Shown here: positions 9,288 through 18,274 of the stretch, one piece after another
Layout: each line of letters starts with the position of its first letter
How positions within the stretch are numbered: position 1 is the first letter of the stretch
NCBI GenBank assembly: GCA_945878775.1
Contig: CAMCUQ010000014.1
Coordinates: 1-38,967, forward strand
From: Chthonomonas calidirosea
Lineage (GTDB): Bacteria; Armatimonadota; Chthonomonadetes; Chthonomonadales; Chthonomonadaceae
Reading direction: 5' to 3'
Length of the DNA stretch: 38,967 nucleotides
Notes under the pieces: generated by a model
Told to the model about the DNA's origin: nothing
Database searches by the model: none
Seen by the model: the letters and a program-made list of their open reading frames with translations, nothing else
Program-made: the position numbers and the translations under genes

Positions 9288-10301
9288 ATGAAAGCAGGGC
9301 ATCTCCTACTCACAGCCAAACTGCTCCTATCCGTATCTGCCTACTACGGGGGGATAAGTCTTTGTTGTGCCGCACCCCCTAGTATCGAACGCCGAATTCA
9401 ACGCGTCATTGAGCTCACCAATCAAGAACGTGCCAAGAGAGGTGTCCCCCCTCTCAAGCGAGAGGACAACCTCTGTGGTGCCGCTAGCTGGATGGCAAAA
9501 GACATGGCGCAGAATAACTATTTTGCCCATGAAGATAAACAAGGGCGTACCATTAGCCTTCGCCTTAAAGATTTTGGCTATCAAAAAATGCGTGCCGTGG
9601 CAGAGAATATCGCCGCAGGGCAGACTGATGCGTCTGAAGTAGTAAAAGAGTGGGTAGCCAGCCCAAATCACTCCCGTAACCTTTTTAGTGCCTCCTTCCG
9701 TGAGATAGGAATAGGCTATGTTGCCGCAGAGAATAGTACCTACGAGTGCTACTGGGTACAGGATTTTGGTATGCGTGCACGGGTCTATCCCGCCATTATC
9801 AATGAAGAGCAGGCACAAACCGACACTGCAAAAGTGCACCTTTTTGTCTATGGTCAAGACTGGGCGTCCAAAATGCGCTTCAGTAACGACAAGCAAAACT
9901 GGACGAAATGGGAGTCGTTTGTGCCGGAGCATGACTGGGAACTGGAACCCGGCTTCGGCAAAAAGACGGTCTATGTCCAGATACAAAACCCAGATGAAGA
10001 TGAACCTGTCGAGAGTGAAGACACCATTGAATATGTTGCGAAAGAGGGTACTACAAGCCCCCAACCTATCATAAAACCACGCCCTTCCGATATGGACACC
10101 GCAAAGCCTCCTAAAAGCCCGCCCCCTGACCTCAAAGACGAAGAGAAACGTCTTGCTGCCGAACGGCAAAAAGCGGAAGAAGAGAAGAAGAAGGAAGACC
10201 CTCCTAAAGACCCGCCCAAAAAGGATGACCCTCCCAAGCCGCCACCAAAGAAAGAAGAGCCTAAAAAGCCGCCAAAAGACCCGAACCCGGATGACTTTTA
10301 G
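9288..10301 (+). CDS. Secreted CAP (SCP/PR-1) domain protein with Pro/Lys-rich tail
   Basis: Exported protein of 337 aa. A signal peptide (about 1-28, ending SLCCAAPP) leads into a bacterial CAP domain (about 33-160) with NQERAKRGVPPL, the metal-site His in NYFAHEDKQGRT, ENIAAG, and NHSRNLFSASFREIGIGY. A β-rich middle region of unknown type follows. The last ~75 residues are low-complexity Pro/Lys/Asp/Glu with repeated KDPPK-like units, plausibly a spacer or cell-wall contact. Bacterial CAP proteins are often extracellular; their activity is largely undefined. A ribosome site (GGAAGG) precedes the ATG. Confidence 0.87.
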   Translation: MKAGHLLLTAKLLLSVSAYYGGISLCCAAPPSIERRIQRVIELTNQERAKRGVPPLKREDNLCGAASWMAKDMAQNNYFAHEDKQGRTISLRLKDFGYQKMRAVAENIAAGQTDASEVVKEWVASPNHSRNLFSASFREIGIGYVAAENSTYECYWVQDFGMRARVYPAIINEEQAQTDTAKVHLFVYGQDWASKMRFSNDKQNWTKWESFVPEHDWELEPGFGKKTVYVQIQNPDEDEPVESEDTIEYVAKEGTTSPQPIIKPRPSDMDTAKPPKSPPPDLKDEEKRLAAERQKAEEEKKKEDPPKDPPKKDDPPKPPPKKEEPKKPPKDPNPDDF

Positions 10302-10316
10302 CCTATTCTCGAATCT

Positions 10317-10343
10317 GCCCTCACACGATACCTGTGTGAGGGC
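10317..10343 (+). terminator. Hairpin after the CAP-domain gene
   Basis: A perfect 10 bp stem (gccctcacac / gtgtgagggc) with a 7 nt loop starts 15 nt after the stop codon. No T-run follows, so termination is inferred from position. Confidence 0.5.
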
Positions 10344-10396
10344 TAATACTACCACCCTCAATTCTACACAAGATACTCAGTAAGGAGAGACGATAC

Positions 10397-11386
10397 GTGT
10401 CTATTCACCGCCAAGATTCCATACACCGCTCACCCATTGCTACTCCCGGAGTAGCTCCCGCCTCTCTGCTGGAAGAGGTCACTTTGGAGAACCTGAAACC
10501 CCTCCCTGAGCGTGTATTGGGGCGTATCAATAGAAAAATTCCTCTTGTTGGCTTTGGAGTTGCTCCGCTTGGAAGTGATAATACCACTCCTGAAGAAGCC
10601 ACTCGAATCGTCAACTTTGCCATCGATCAGGGCATCACCTATCTCGATACGGCTCCCGTTTATGGGGATCCAAATAGTACCTATGGCAACGCTGATATGA
10701 AGCTCAAAGAGGTGTTGAAAACACGTCGGGATGAGGTCTTCCTCGTCACAAAAGCCAATGCAGGGCGTCAGACCAAAGACGGTATACTAGAGCAGATCGA
10801 AGAGAGTTTGCAACGCATGGGAGTCGATTCCGTCGACCTTGTGCATATGCACAATCTGGGCGATTTTGATATGGAGACATTCTTTGCAAAGGAGGGCGCA
10901 CTTGCAGGGCTACAAGCCGCCAGAGAGCGCAAACTCATCCGTTATTTAGGGGTGAGTGGGCATATTCGCCCGCCTCGCTTCACCACTGTTCTGGAGACAG
11001 GGCTTTTCGACCTTGCAATGGTGACGCTGAACTTTGCGGATCGCTTCACCTATGACTTTGAAGGCTGTGTTCTGCCCGTTGCGCAAAAACACAATATCGC
11101 CGTCGTCGCCATGAAGGTGTTGGGTGGATCGATTGACTGGAAGTATGACGCTCAGACTCCTGCTCACTTTGCTGCTCATCACGAAAAAGCCATTCGCTAC
11201 GCGCTAGGCATCCCCGGCGTCTCCTGTGCTGTCATTGGCTTTGCAAACGAAAAAGAGATCACACAGGCACTGGAAGTCGCGCGTCATTTCAAGCCCCTGA
11301 CGGAAGAAGAACAAGAGAGCCTGCGTCAACAGGGTGAAGAGCTTGCCAAACAGCGCGGACTCTACTATGGTCCCATAGAAGCCTAG
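10397..11386 (+). CDS. Aldo/keto reductase family oxidoreductase
   Basis: NADPH-dependent TIM-barrel reductase of 329 aa acting on aldehydes, ketones or sugars. The four catalytic positions are seen: Asp in ITYLDTAP, Tyr in APVYGDPN, Lys in FLVTKANAG and His in VDLVHMHNLG. There is no C-terminal ferredoxin-like cysteine cluster. The GTG start at 10397 is supported by AAGGAGAG eight bases upstream. The ABC importer ATPase begins 12 bp after its stop, so the genes are probably one transcript and the substrate may be an imported sugar or nucleoside-derived compound (inference). Confidence 0.87.
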   Translation: MSIHRQDSIHRSPIATPGVAPASLLEEVTLENLKPLPERVLGRINRKIPLVGFGVAPLGSDNTTPEEATRIVNFAIDQGITYLDTAPVYGDPNSTYGNADMKLKEVLKTRRDEVFLVTKANAGRQTKDGILEQIEESLQRMGVDSVDLVHMHNLGDFDMETFFAKEGALAGLQAARERKLIRYLGVSGHIRPPRFTTVLETGLFDLAMVTLNFADRFTYDFEGCVLPVAQKHNIAVVAMKVLGGSIDWKYDAQTPAHFAAHHEKAIRYALGIPGVSCAVIGFANEKEITQALEVARHFKPLTEEEQESLRQQGEELAKQRGLYYGPIEA

Positions 11387-11398
11387 ACATCGGAGATC

Positions 11399-13036
11399 GT
11401 GCCGTTCTTGAATGTTCCTGCCAATGACCCAAACCTAGCGATACGGATGGAGAACATCACGCGCCACTTTCCGGGCGTGATCGCCAATCAGAACGTCCAC
11501 TTACAAGTGACGCAAGGCACATTTCATGCCCTCATTGGAGAGAACGGTGCCGGTAAGTCGACTCTGCTGAATATCCTCTACGGTAGATTGCGCCCCGATA
11601 AGGGGCGCATTTTTCTGAAGGGGAATGAGGTCACCGACAGCCTGAAAACCCCTGCCGATGCCATTCGACACAGGGTAGGTATGGTCAGCCAGCACTATGC
11701 CCTCATTCCTGCCCTCACCGTGCTTGAAAACGTGATGTTAGGGATGGAGCCGACCGGTGCTTTGGGAATACTCCAACGGGGTAAAGCCAGTGAACGGATA
11801 CAAGTGCTTGCAACACAGCTTCAGATCGCACCCTTAGACCTTCACATTCGTGCCGAAAAACTGTCTGTCGCTGCCCAACAAAAGGTCGAAATTCTCAAAG
11901 CACTCTATCGCAATGCCGAGATACTTCTTTTAGACGAACCCACGGCGACGCTTGCCCCACAAGAGGCTGAGACCCTCTTCGGACTCCTCCAAACGCTGGT
12001 AAAACGAGGCACGACCATCCTTTTCGTCACCCACAAACTGGGAGAGGTGATGGCGTATAGTCAAGCTGTCACAGTGCTACGGGCTGGAAAAAACGCGGGC
12101 GATTTTGCTACCGCCCAAACCGACGCGCACGAGCTACTCCACTCCATGATTGGCTCACGTGGGAACCTTCCTCTGCAACCCCTCAACCCCAATGTTGAAC
12201 CCGAATCGATTCATGCTTTTGCAGGAGAGAGTTGGGCAACCCCAGTCTCCATTTCCAAAAGCCCTCTACTCCAAGTTGAAGGTGTCACCGTCCGTAATGC
12301 GAGGCAGAGCCTGCTAGTACGAGACGCGTGCTTGGATGTGGCGCGAGGAGAGATATTGGGCATCGCAGGAGTCGATGGGAGCGGGCAAAAGGAGTTGGCA
12401 GAGGCGATAGTAGGACTCCAAAAGCTCTCGGCGGGAAGGCTCTTTCTGGAAGGAGTGGACTTCACGCAGACCTCCGTTGCCCAACGAAAAGCGCAGGGGA
12501 TTTCCTATATTCCAGAAGACCGCCACCACGCGGGGTTGATATTGGATTTCAGCGTCGCAGAAAACTACCTGCTTGGACAGCATCACGAAGCCTCATGGGG
12601 TGGGGGAGCCTTCATTCACCCCACGCTAATGGAGGCACGCGCTACCGCTATGGTGCGTCAATACGATGTGCGAATCTCCGATCTCGGTCCCTCCATTCCG
12701 GCACGAAACCTCTCTGGAGGGAACCAGCAGAAGATAGTCGTTTCCCGTGCTATGGAGAGCCATCCACGCCTCTTAGTTGCCTGCCAACCCACACGTGGGC
12801 TAGATGTGGAAGCCGCTCGCTTTGTTTACAAAACTTTGCGAGATGCACGACAACAGGGATTGGGTATTTTGCTCTTTTCGCTCGACCTTGATGAGATACT
12901 GGAGCTAGCGGATCGGGTCGCCGTTATGTATAATGGGCAAGTTGTCGCCGTTTTGCCCCGATCCGAAGCGACGCCGGAACGGGTGGGTGCGTGGATGACG
13001 GGGGCAGCACTCGCCCCTACTGAGGAGATACCATGA
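11399..13036 (+). CDS. ABC importer ATPase, nucleoside/simple-sugar type (two ABC domains)
   Basis: Cytoplasmic ATPase of 545 aa with two ABC modules in tandem, as in the BmpA/YufO nucleoside and ribose-type importers. Module 1 has Walker A GENGAGKST (47-55), the Q-loop VSQHYALIPALT and Walker B LLLDEPTATL, but a degenerate signature (LSVAAQQKVE). Module 2 has a degenerate Walker A (GVDGSGQKE), a good LSGGNQQK signature, and CQPTRGLD where the catalytic Glu is normally found. This asymmetry is normal for the family. The GTG start has GGAG before it. Its stop overlaps the permease start by 4 bp (ATGA), indicating translational coupling. Confidence 0.9.
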   Translation: MPFLNVPANDPNLAIRMENITRHFPGVIANQNVHLQVTQGTFHALIGENGAGKSTLLNILYGRLRPDKGRIFLKGNEVTDSLKTPADAIRHRVGMVSQHYALIPALTVLENVMLGMEPTGALGILQRGKASERIQVLATQLQIAPLDLHIRAEKLSVAAQQKVEILKALYRNAEILLLDEPTATLAPQEAETLFGLLQTLVKRGTTILFVTHKLGEVMAYSQAVTVLRAGKNAGDFATAQTDAHELLHSMIGSRGNLPLQPLNPNVEPESIHAFAGESWATPVSISKSPLLQVEGVTVRNARQSLLVRDACLDVARGEILGIAGVDGSGQKELAEAIVGLQKLSAGRLFLEGVDFTQTSVAQRKAQGISYIPEDRHHAGLILDFSVAENYLLGQHHEASWGGGAFIHPTLMEARATAMVRQYDVRISDLGPSIPARNLSGGNQQKIVVSRAMESHPRLLVACQPTRGLDVEAARFVYKTLRDARQQGLGILLFSLDLDEILELADRVAVMYNGQVVAVLPRSEATPERVGAWMTGAALAPTEEIP

Positions 13037-14193
13037 GGTTGCGCTTCTCCTTACAAACAAACCTGATGCGCTCACTGCTCAGCATAATTCTGGGGCTATT
13101 GGTTGTGGGCATAGTGTTGAAGCTCTCTGGCTTTCGCCCCTTTGAAGCCTATCAAGCCCTCTTTGAGGGTGCGACAGGCATCAGCTCTGGCAAGCCCGTC
13201 TCCATAAGCGATAGAGGGTTTCATATTGGAACATGGGATGGGCATTTTAGCACCTACACGTTTGCTCAAACGCTTGCCAGCATCACTCCTCTCCTTTTTA
13301 CAGGGCTAGCAATCGCCTTAGCACTTCGTGCCGGACTCTTCAACATAGGCGCACAGGGGCAAATGGCAGTGGGAGCCACAATGGCGGGCTTGGTGGGAGC
13401 CATTGGCACAGGAGGAGCCATTAACCCCGTTGTAGGAACACTTCCCCGAATGATACACATTCCCCTCGTTCTATTGGCGAGTGCCATAGCGGGGGCATTA
13501 TGGGGAGGGATCGCAGGCTATCTCAAGGCGAAACGGGGTGTGCATGAGGTGCTTTCGACGATCATGCTGAACTATGTGGCGATCAACCTTACCAATTACC
13601 TCGTCACACACAGTTTGAAAGACCCTAATCCGGCGAATATGGCGGTTCAGACAGGGCTTATTGCGAAATCGGCATGGCTTCATCCGCTCGTCATCAATAG
13701 CAATTTCACTATCGGGCTTGCGCTTGCCCTGCTCTGCGCGGTCGGAGTCGCTTTCTTGCTCGCCTTCACGGTGTTAGGATACGAAATACGGGCTGTGGGA
13801 TTGGGTGCAGGTTCGGCGCGTGCGAATGGCATCGCTGTTCCCAGAGTGATCATTAAGACCATGGCGATTTCTGGTGCTCTTGCAGGGCTAGCAGGGGCGA
13901 TAGAGGTGATGGGGATACATCACCGTTTTCTGCAAGGAACTGCCGGGGATTATGGGTTTGACGGCATCGCGGTGGCTCTTTTAGGGGGATTGAACGCGGG
14001 AGGGATTACATTGAGCGCGGTTTTCTTTGGTGCATTGAGCAATGGGGCAAACTTCATGCAACTTCAGACGAATGTGCCCAAGACTATCGCTGTCGTCATT
14101 CAAGCCATTATTATTCTTTTTGTTGGTGTCCGCTTCCAGCGCAAACTGCAAGCTCCCTCTAAGGCACCCCAAGACGAGCTTGAGAGCGCATGA
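13033..14193 (+). CDS. ABC importer permease, nucleoside type (first permease)
   Basis: Inner-membrane channel subunit of 386 aa in the BPD_transp_2 family. TM1 (about 12-32) leads to an external loop that is longer than usual (about 33-85). The family core then follows: LLFTGLAIALALRAGLFNIGA, the cytoplasmic-loop segment VHEVLSTIMLNYVAINLTNYL, EIRAVGLGAGSARANGI, and ALAGLAGAIEVMGIHHRFL. It resembles the first permease (YufP/NupP-like) of BmpA-type importers. These systems normally have a second permease next; here the gene is followed by a hairpin and a convergent gene. The partner is missing locally. Confidence 0.88.
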   Translation: MRLRFSLQTNLMRSLLSIILGLLVVGIVLKLSGFRPFEAYQALFEGATGISSGKPVSISDRGFHIGTWDGHFSTYTFAQTLASITPLLFTGLAIALALRAGLFNIGAQGQMAVGATMAGLVGAIGTGGAINPVVGTLPRMIHIPLVLLASAIAGALWGGIAGYLKAKRGVHEVLSTIMLNYVAINLTNYLVTHSLKDPNPANMAVQTGLIAKSAWLHPLVINSNFTIGLALALLCAVGVAFLLAFTVLGYEIRAVGLGAGSARANGIAVPRVIIKTMAISGALAGLAGAIEVMGIHHRFLQGTAGDYGFDGIAVALLGGLNAGGITLSAVFFGALSNGANFMQLQTNVPKTIAVVIQAIIILFVGVRFQRKLQAPSKAPQDELESA

Positions 14194-14211
14194 CAAGCAG
14201 AAACAGTTTAG

Positions 14212-14250
14212 CCTGATTCCTCTGGGCAAAGCGATCAGAGGAATCAGGCG
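14212..14250. terminator. Bidirectional hairpin between convergent permease and VOC genes
   Basis: A perfect 14 bp inverted repeat (gcctgattcctctg / cagaggaatcaggc) with an 11 nt loop lies between two convergent genes, ending 40 bp from the VOC stop. Symmetry would let it serve both strands; T-tracts are weak on both sides. Confidence 0.6.
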
Positions 14251-14290
14251 TATCTAATACGGCAGGGACCGACGGACGAGGGCGCAGGTT

Positions 14291-14644
14291 CTAGGCTCCG
14301 TTCGACTGGAAAATGCCGAGGTTATTGCCTTCTGTATCGGTCAAAAGTGAAATCTGTCCATGACCGGGAATCTCATGCGCGAGGCTAGCCGTGCCACCGA
14401 GCTCAATCACCTTTTGGCGAGACACCTCCAAGTCGGTAACAAGTATATACACCACAGCCCCTTGAGCAGGATCGAACTTGTCGGTCTTCACAAATCCGCC
14501 CGACACATTGCCCGGAGCGTTGAACATCAGATATTCCGGGTCCCAATCCTGAAAAGTCCACCCGAAGAGTTCCCCATAAAACTTCTTGACGCGGTCAAAA
14601 TCGAGAGCGTGCCAGTCTACATGGCAGACGGAGTTGGGTTCCAT
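14291..14644 (-). CDS. VOC family (glyoxalase/bleomycin resistance-like) protein
   Basis: Small soluble protein of 117 aa with the vicinal-oxygen-chelate fold: DWHALDFDRVKKFYGELFGW at the start of module 1, ending in ISLLTDTEGNNLGIFQ. It resembles the 27 kDa-antigen CFP30B-like single-module proteins. The ATG at 14644 (MEPNSVCHVDW) is preferred over one at 14713 because GGAGG precedes it and homology starts there. Substrate unknown. It converges with the importer permease; TerC lies upstream on the same strand, ending 37 bp before the longest possible reading of this gene. Confidence 0.82.
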   Translation of the reverse strand: MEPNSVCHVDWHALDFDRVKKFYGELFGWTFQDWDPEYLMFNAPGNVSGGFVKTDKFDPAQGAVVYILVTDLEVSRQKVIELGGTASLAHEIPGHGQISLLTDTEGNNLGIFQSNGA

Positions 14645-14750
14645 AAAATAACGAGACCTCCAAAATAGATGTTCCCCAAAGGGACATTTTAGGACTCCCA
14701 CCAACCTCTGCAAACCGGAAAGTATCTCTCGAAAAAATACAGAAAAATGA

Positions 14751-15707
14751 CTACTCTTTTTTCAGCTTTAGCGTCTCTTGCCTCTGCTTGAGCAGAGAAG
14801 CGACGATAGAGACCGCAAGCACTCCCAAAATGATTCCCAATGAGGCAAGTGGAGGAATCTCTAGCCAGTCTGCACTCTCAAGGATCATCTTGGTTCCCAC
14901 AAAAGCCAGAATGCAGGAAAGCCCCACAGTGAGATAGTGAAACATATCCATGACTCCCGCCAGCAGAAAGTAGAGCGAACGTAGCCCCAGAATGGCGAGG
15001 ATATTCGATGTGAAAACGATGAAAGTGTTCTTCGTAATGCCAAAGATGGCGGGGATGCTGTCCAGTGCAAAGAGAACGTCTGTTACTTCAATTAGCAGTA
15101 AAACTAAGAGCAGGCGTGTGGCATAGCGTTTGCCCTCTTGTCGAATCCAGAACTTCTGCTCTTCATACCTATCCACTAGGCGCAGTCTTGTCCGTAAAAA
15201 GCGCATCAAGGGGCTATTGCCAGGGTCTGGTTCCTTCCCGCGTTGTGTGAACATTCGGTAGCCTGTATAGAGCAAGAAACCCCCGAATGCATAGTTCACC
15301 CAAGAGAACCGCTCGATCAACTGTGCGCCTGCCGCGATCATAATTCCACGCATAGCGACAGCAGAGAGAATCCCCCAGTAGAGAACCCGCTTTTGGTAGG
15401 GGGCAGGAACCTGAAAATAGCGAAAGAGGACTGCAAAAAGGAAGACGTTGTCCACAGAGAGGGAGTATTCTATCAAGTAGCCAGAGAGGAATTCGATCCC
15501 TGCATCCTTGCCGAGATGTTGGAAAACACCTACGGCAAACAGCATTGCAAGCCCAACCCAAGTGAGCGTCCAAAGAGCCGCTTCACGTAGGCTGAGGGTG
15601 TGGGCATTGCGCTGAAAAACGCCGAGGTCTATCGCCAAAAGCACCGCGATAGCAAAAACAAAGCCGATCCAGAGAGGCAGATTTTCCAAGGGGAGGTATC
15701 CTTTCAT
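14751..15707 (-). CDS. TerC family integral membrane protein
   Basis: Polytopic membrane protein of 318 aa, full length for the Alx/TerC family, with about nine predicted transmembrane helices. The conserved intramembrane acidic motifs are seen: VLLAIDLGVF in TM2, YSLSVDNVFLFAVLF, and DVLFALDSIPAIFGIT, followed by TSNILAILGLRSLYF. The family exports Mn2+ or is linked to tellurite and metal stress; a manganese role is likely here but inferred. The region 15708-15882 upstream has no gene and no clear riboswitch of the yybP-ykoY type. Confidence 0.9.
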   Translation of the reverse strand: MKGYLPLENLPLWIGFVFAIAVLLAIDLGVFQRNAHTLSLREAALWTLTWVGLAMLFAVGVFQHLGKDAGIEFLSGYLIEYSLSVDNVFLFAVLFRYFQVPAPYQKRVLYWGILSAVAMRGIMIAAGAQLIERFSWVNYAFGGFLLYTGYRMFTQRGKEPDPGNSPLMRFLRTRLRLVDRYEEQKFWIRQEGKRYATRLLLVLLLIEVTDVLFALDSIPAIFGITKNTFIVFTSNILAILGLRSLYFLLAGVMDMFHYLTVGLSCILAFVGTKMILESADWLEIPPLASLGIILGVLAVSIVASLLKQRQETLKLKKE

Positions 15708-15882
15708 ACCAAAGGTCTCGCAAATTATCGGAGTGCCGGAAGCAAAATGCTTCGTCTTGACGACAGCCCCGTCCGTCCCAAGAGACGGATTGCTACTCCC
15801 CTTCGTGCAAAATTATGAGTGATCCAACAAAAGCATATATGAGATGCTTACAACGCTAGTATACCACGCCCGTAGTCTGTCC

Positions 15883-17025
15883 TTACGCATATTCTCCTGA
15901 GAGCTGAGCAAAGGTCTCCTCTCCTCCTTGCTTTACCCGCAAGACAGCATACTCTGGAATGCCCAGGTCTGACAGTGGGCGCATCGCTATTTCCGAGTCC
16001 TTATCGATCCAGCAAATTGTCTCTGGTTGTCGTGCCTTCGTCCCACATTGCGGGCAAAGGCTCAAGCGTGAAGAGGATTTCTCCAGAGGACGGAGTACCT
16101 CTTCCACAGCACCACACTCTAGGCAAGTGAGGTGAGTCAGCAGGTCAAAGTCGAGTTCCAATATCCCCTCTGGCATACCCAAATACTCGAAAACCGCTTT
16201 TGCGGTGATCTGTTGTGGGGAGAAAGGCATAATGGTGAGGGGCTCCCAACGCTCATGGGCAAGGCAATTGGGGTCACGCGGGAGGCGATAGACATCGAGG
16301 CGGTACGGTTTCAAGAGAAAGACCAGCTTTTGGCTCGGCTCCAAGCCCTCTTTTGGCTCCTCTGTGGCACGATGCAACAGAAAGAGAGCCTCATTCACCA
16401 GATACCCTGCTACCACAGAAGCGACCACCGCTGTGGTGGGCATTTTTGCCTCTTCCGTGTCTGAACGTAAACCGCCACACGAGAAGCGTTTATGGTGTTG
16501 CTCCCACATAGAGGGGGACATAGTACACTCGAAGCAGGCTCCCTCTTCTGACGCAAAGTAGGAGACCTCTCCCACCGTCACCTCTATACCGCCATTCAGC
16601 CACGCCACTCCCGCTCGTAAGCAAGCGCGGTTCAGTGCCAGTCGTGCCTGAATACTATCCAAGCACCCTATCACCACATCCATCGAACGATAGACCCCAA
16701 GCCCTATTTCATACTCCAGATCACACGAGAGCGACTTTACTTGAATGGCAGGGTTGATCTCTTTCGCACGTTCGGAGGCAACTTCCGCTTTGCTTCTCCC
16801 AATGTCCGTCTCTCGAAAGAGAACGCTCCGAGTCAGATTGGTGACCTCTACCGTATCGAAGTCTACGACCCAGAGATTCCCCACCCCTAGCAGTGCCAGA
16901 TTCTTGATGACCTCATTCCCAATGGCTCCTGCTCCCACCACCATCACCCGTGCTGAGGCAAGACGCTTTTGGTCCCACCAGTCGATAAGATGATGTCGAG
17001 CGTAGCGATCTGTGGTCTCTTCCAT
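15883..17025 (-). CDS. E1-like ThiF/MoeB-family adenylyltransferase with C-terminal zinc ribbon
   Basis: Protein of 380 aa whose N-terminal Rossmann domain matches the E1/ThiF/MoeB/HesA superfamily, which adenylates the C-terminus of ubiquitin-like proteins. Visible: GAGAIG nucleotide loop (31-36), VDFDTVEVTNLTR (D55, D57, R66), K79, the family's CLDS (121-124), and a CxxC pair (C164, C167). C183 in FSCGGLR could be the thiol acceptor. In place of the usual second MoeB CxxC, the extra C-terminal part has a zinc-ribbon pattern (C301/C304, C324/C327) followed by ~50 residues ending LRVKQGGEETFAQLSG. An acetyltransferase gene lies 35 bp upstream on the same strand. No ubiquitin-like substrate is evident next door. 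Confidence 0.82.
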   Translation of the reverse strand: MEETTDRYARHHLIDWWDQKRLASARVMVVGAGAIGNEVIKNLALLGVGNLWVVDFDTVEVTNLTRSVLFRETDIGRSKAEVASERAKEINPAIQVKSLSCDLEYEIGLGVYRSMDVVIGCLDSIQARLALNRACLRAGVAWLNGGIEVTVGEVSYFASEEGACFECTMSPSMWEQHHKRFSCGGLRSDTEEAKMPTTAVVASVVAGYLVNEALFLLHRATEEPKEGLEPSQKLVFLLKPYRLDVYRLPRDPNCLAHERWEPLTIMPFSPQQITAKAVFEYLGMPEGILELDFDLLTHLTCLECGAVEEVLRPLEKSSSRLSLCPQCGTKARQPETICWIDKDSEIAMRPLSDLGIPEYAVLRVKQGGEETFAQLSGEYA

Positions 17026-17060
17026 AACTGCACCCTCTCCTAGAGTGTCTCTCTGATTCC

Positions 17061-18233
17061 CTAAAACCCGTCATTGATCCACATGAGAGGACCCCGAAAC
17101 AGATCGGTGAAAGCCCGATAGCCCGCCTCATCATGGACTCGTATCCGATCTGCAAAACGGATAGACTCTAGGTTGGGAGTTCCTAAATAGACTTGACTGA
17201 ATGCCTGAATGTCTAATGTGAGCTGTGGCGTCGCTGTTGAGGGCTTCACTCGCACTTCGCCTCCTTCAAACTCTGCGCGCCACGTCCCCTCATTCCACGG
17301 GGCGTGCGAGTCTTGGAGTGCAAAAACGGTGCTTCCTTTTACGGTGACATCGGGACGCCACGCCTCCGTTGCCTTCACCATATCCACGACGCGCCCCATT
17401 GGAACCGCTTCTAGTGTGGTTGAATGGTCCCAATGGAACTGTTGTGACCAGAAAGAATCGTCCAGTGGCGCAGACCAAGTGAAGCATTTTACCTGCATAT
17501 CGTGCCTGCGCAGCAAGCCTAGCAAAGCCCGTTGAGCGCGTCCTGTGAGGGAGATGAACTCGCGAATCTCTGTCTCCTCCTCTTTATCACCCCGATAGAC
17601 AATGTAGCCTTCCACTTGTCCCTCATGCTCGTAGATATAGGTGACTGTATAGCGGTTTTTACGGTGCTTCAGCATATTCCAGCCCTGCTCGTTCCGCACC
17701 ATACACCCGCGATACCGCTTGGCGAAGGTCTCATAGACGTGTTGGATGGTGGGGAAATCGGCTTCTGTTGCTTGCCGAACCTTCTCCGTCTCTGGGTCTC
17801 CTTTGAGGGAGCTACTGCGTACTTTATACTTTCGTGTGGTGCCAATCCACTCCCAACCGAAACGCCGATAGTAGTCCCAACTAAAAGGATAGAGCATGGA
17901 GGTAATATGACCCGTCTCACGCATTTTCTCTAGGGAAAACTGAAGGCACTTGCCCGCATATCCTTTGCCACGGGAGGCAGGAAGACTTGCTACTCCTCCT
18001 ATGCCACCCATAGGAACCACCACCTCTGCGCCAAGATAGATACGGTAGTCGTTTACAACGACTACTGCTTGCAAACCTGCCTCATCAAAAACTCCGCAGG
18101 TGTAGGTTCCTCCCCATTCGGGATCGCTTGAGATGTCCCCATCCTCATTGCCATAAGAGCCATGCGAGAACGCCAGCGACCAGATATAGCCTGCCTGTTC
18201 CTTCTCTTCTGCGTTCAGCACTCGAATATCCAT
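17061..18233 (-). CDS. GNAT acetyltransferase, Eis-like with SCP2-type C-terminal domain
   Basis: Acetyl-CoA-dependent transferase of 390 aa, the size of the Eis family. The first GNAT domain (about 1-145) has the acetyl-CoA pyrophosphate loop in GVASLPASRGKGYAGKCL, with FSWDYYRRFGWEW after it. A second degenerate GNAT region and a C-terminal SCP2-like domain (about 285-390; FEGGEVRVKPSTATPQLTLDI) follow. Eis proteins acetylate amines on aminoglycosides, peptides or proteins; the substrate here is unknown. It precedes the E1-like gene by 35 bp and is separated from its upstream neighbour by a hairpin. Confidence 0.85.
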   Translation of the reverse strand: MDIRVLNAEEKEQAGYIWSLAFSHGSYGNEDGDISSDPEWGGTYTCGVFDEAGLQAVVVVNDYRIYLGAEVVVPMGGIGGVASLPASRGKGYAGKCLQFSLEKMRETGHITSMLYPFSWDYYRRFGWEWIGTTRKYKVRSSSLKGDPETEKVRQATEADFPTIQHVYETFAKRYRGCMVRNEQGWNMLKHRKNRYTVTYIYEHEGQVEGYIVYRGDKEEETEIREFISLTGRAQRALLGLLRRHDMQVKCFTWSAPLDDSFWSQQFHWDHSTTLEAVPMGRVVDMVKATEAWRPDVTVKGSTVFALQDSHAPWNEGTWRAEFEGGEVRVKPSTATPQLTLDIQAFSQVYLGTPNLESIRFADRIRVHDEAGYRAFTDLFRGPLMWINDGF

Positions 18234-18274
18234 GCCCCTACTCGCTTTCTAGCTATGAGATGCCTCTATGAAGA

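Noticed and set aside
9327..10361. Long open frame on the minus strand opposite the CAP-domain gene (344 aa)
   Set aside because: It mirrors the codon pattern of the real gene; it has no family resemblance and no ribosome site, and its odd Phe/Arg-rich start is the complement of the Pro/Lys tail.
2936..14193. One sugar-uptake operon made of the binding protein, kinase and ABC importer
   Set aside because: Genes of other strands and functions lie between, and the binding protein and importer belong to different families.
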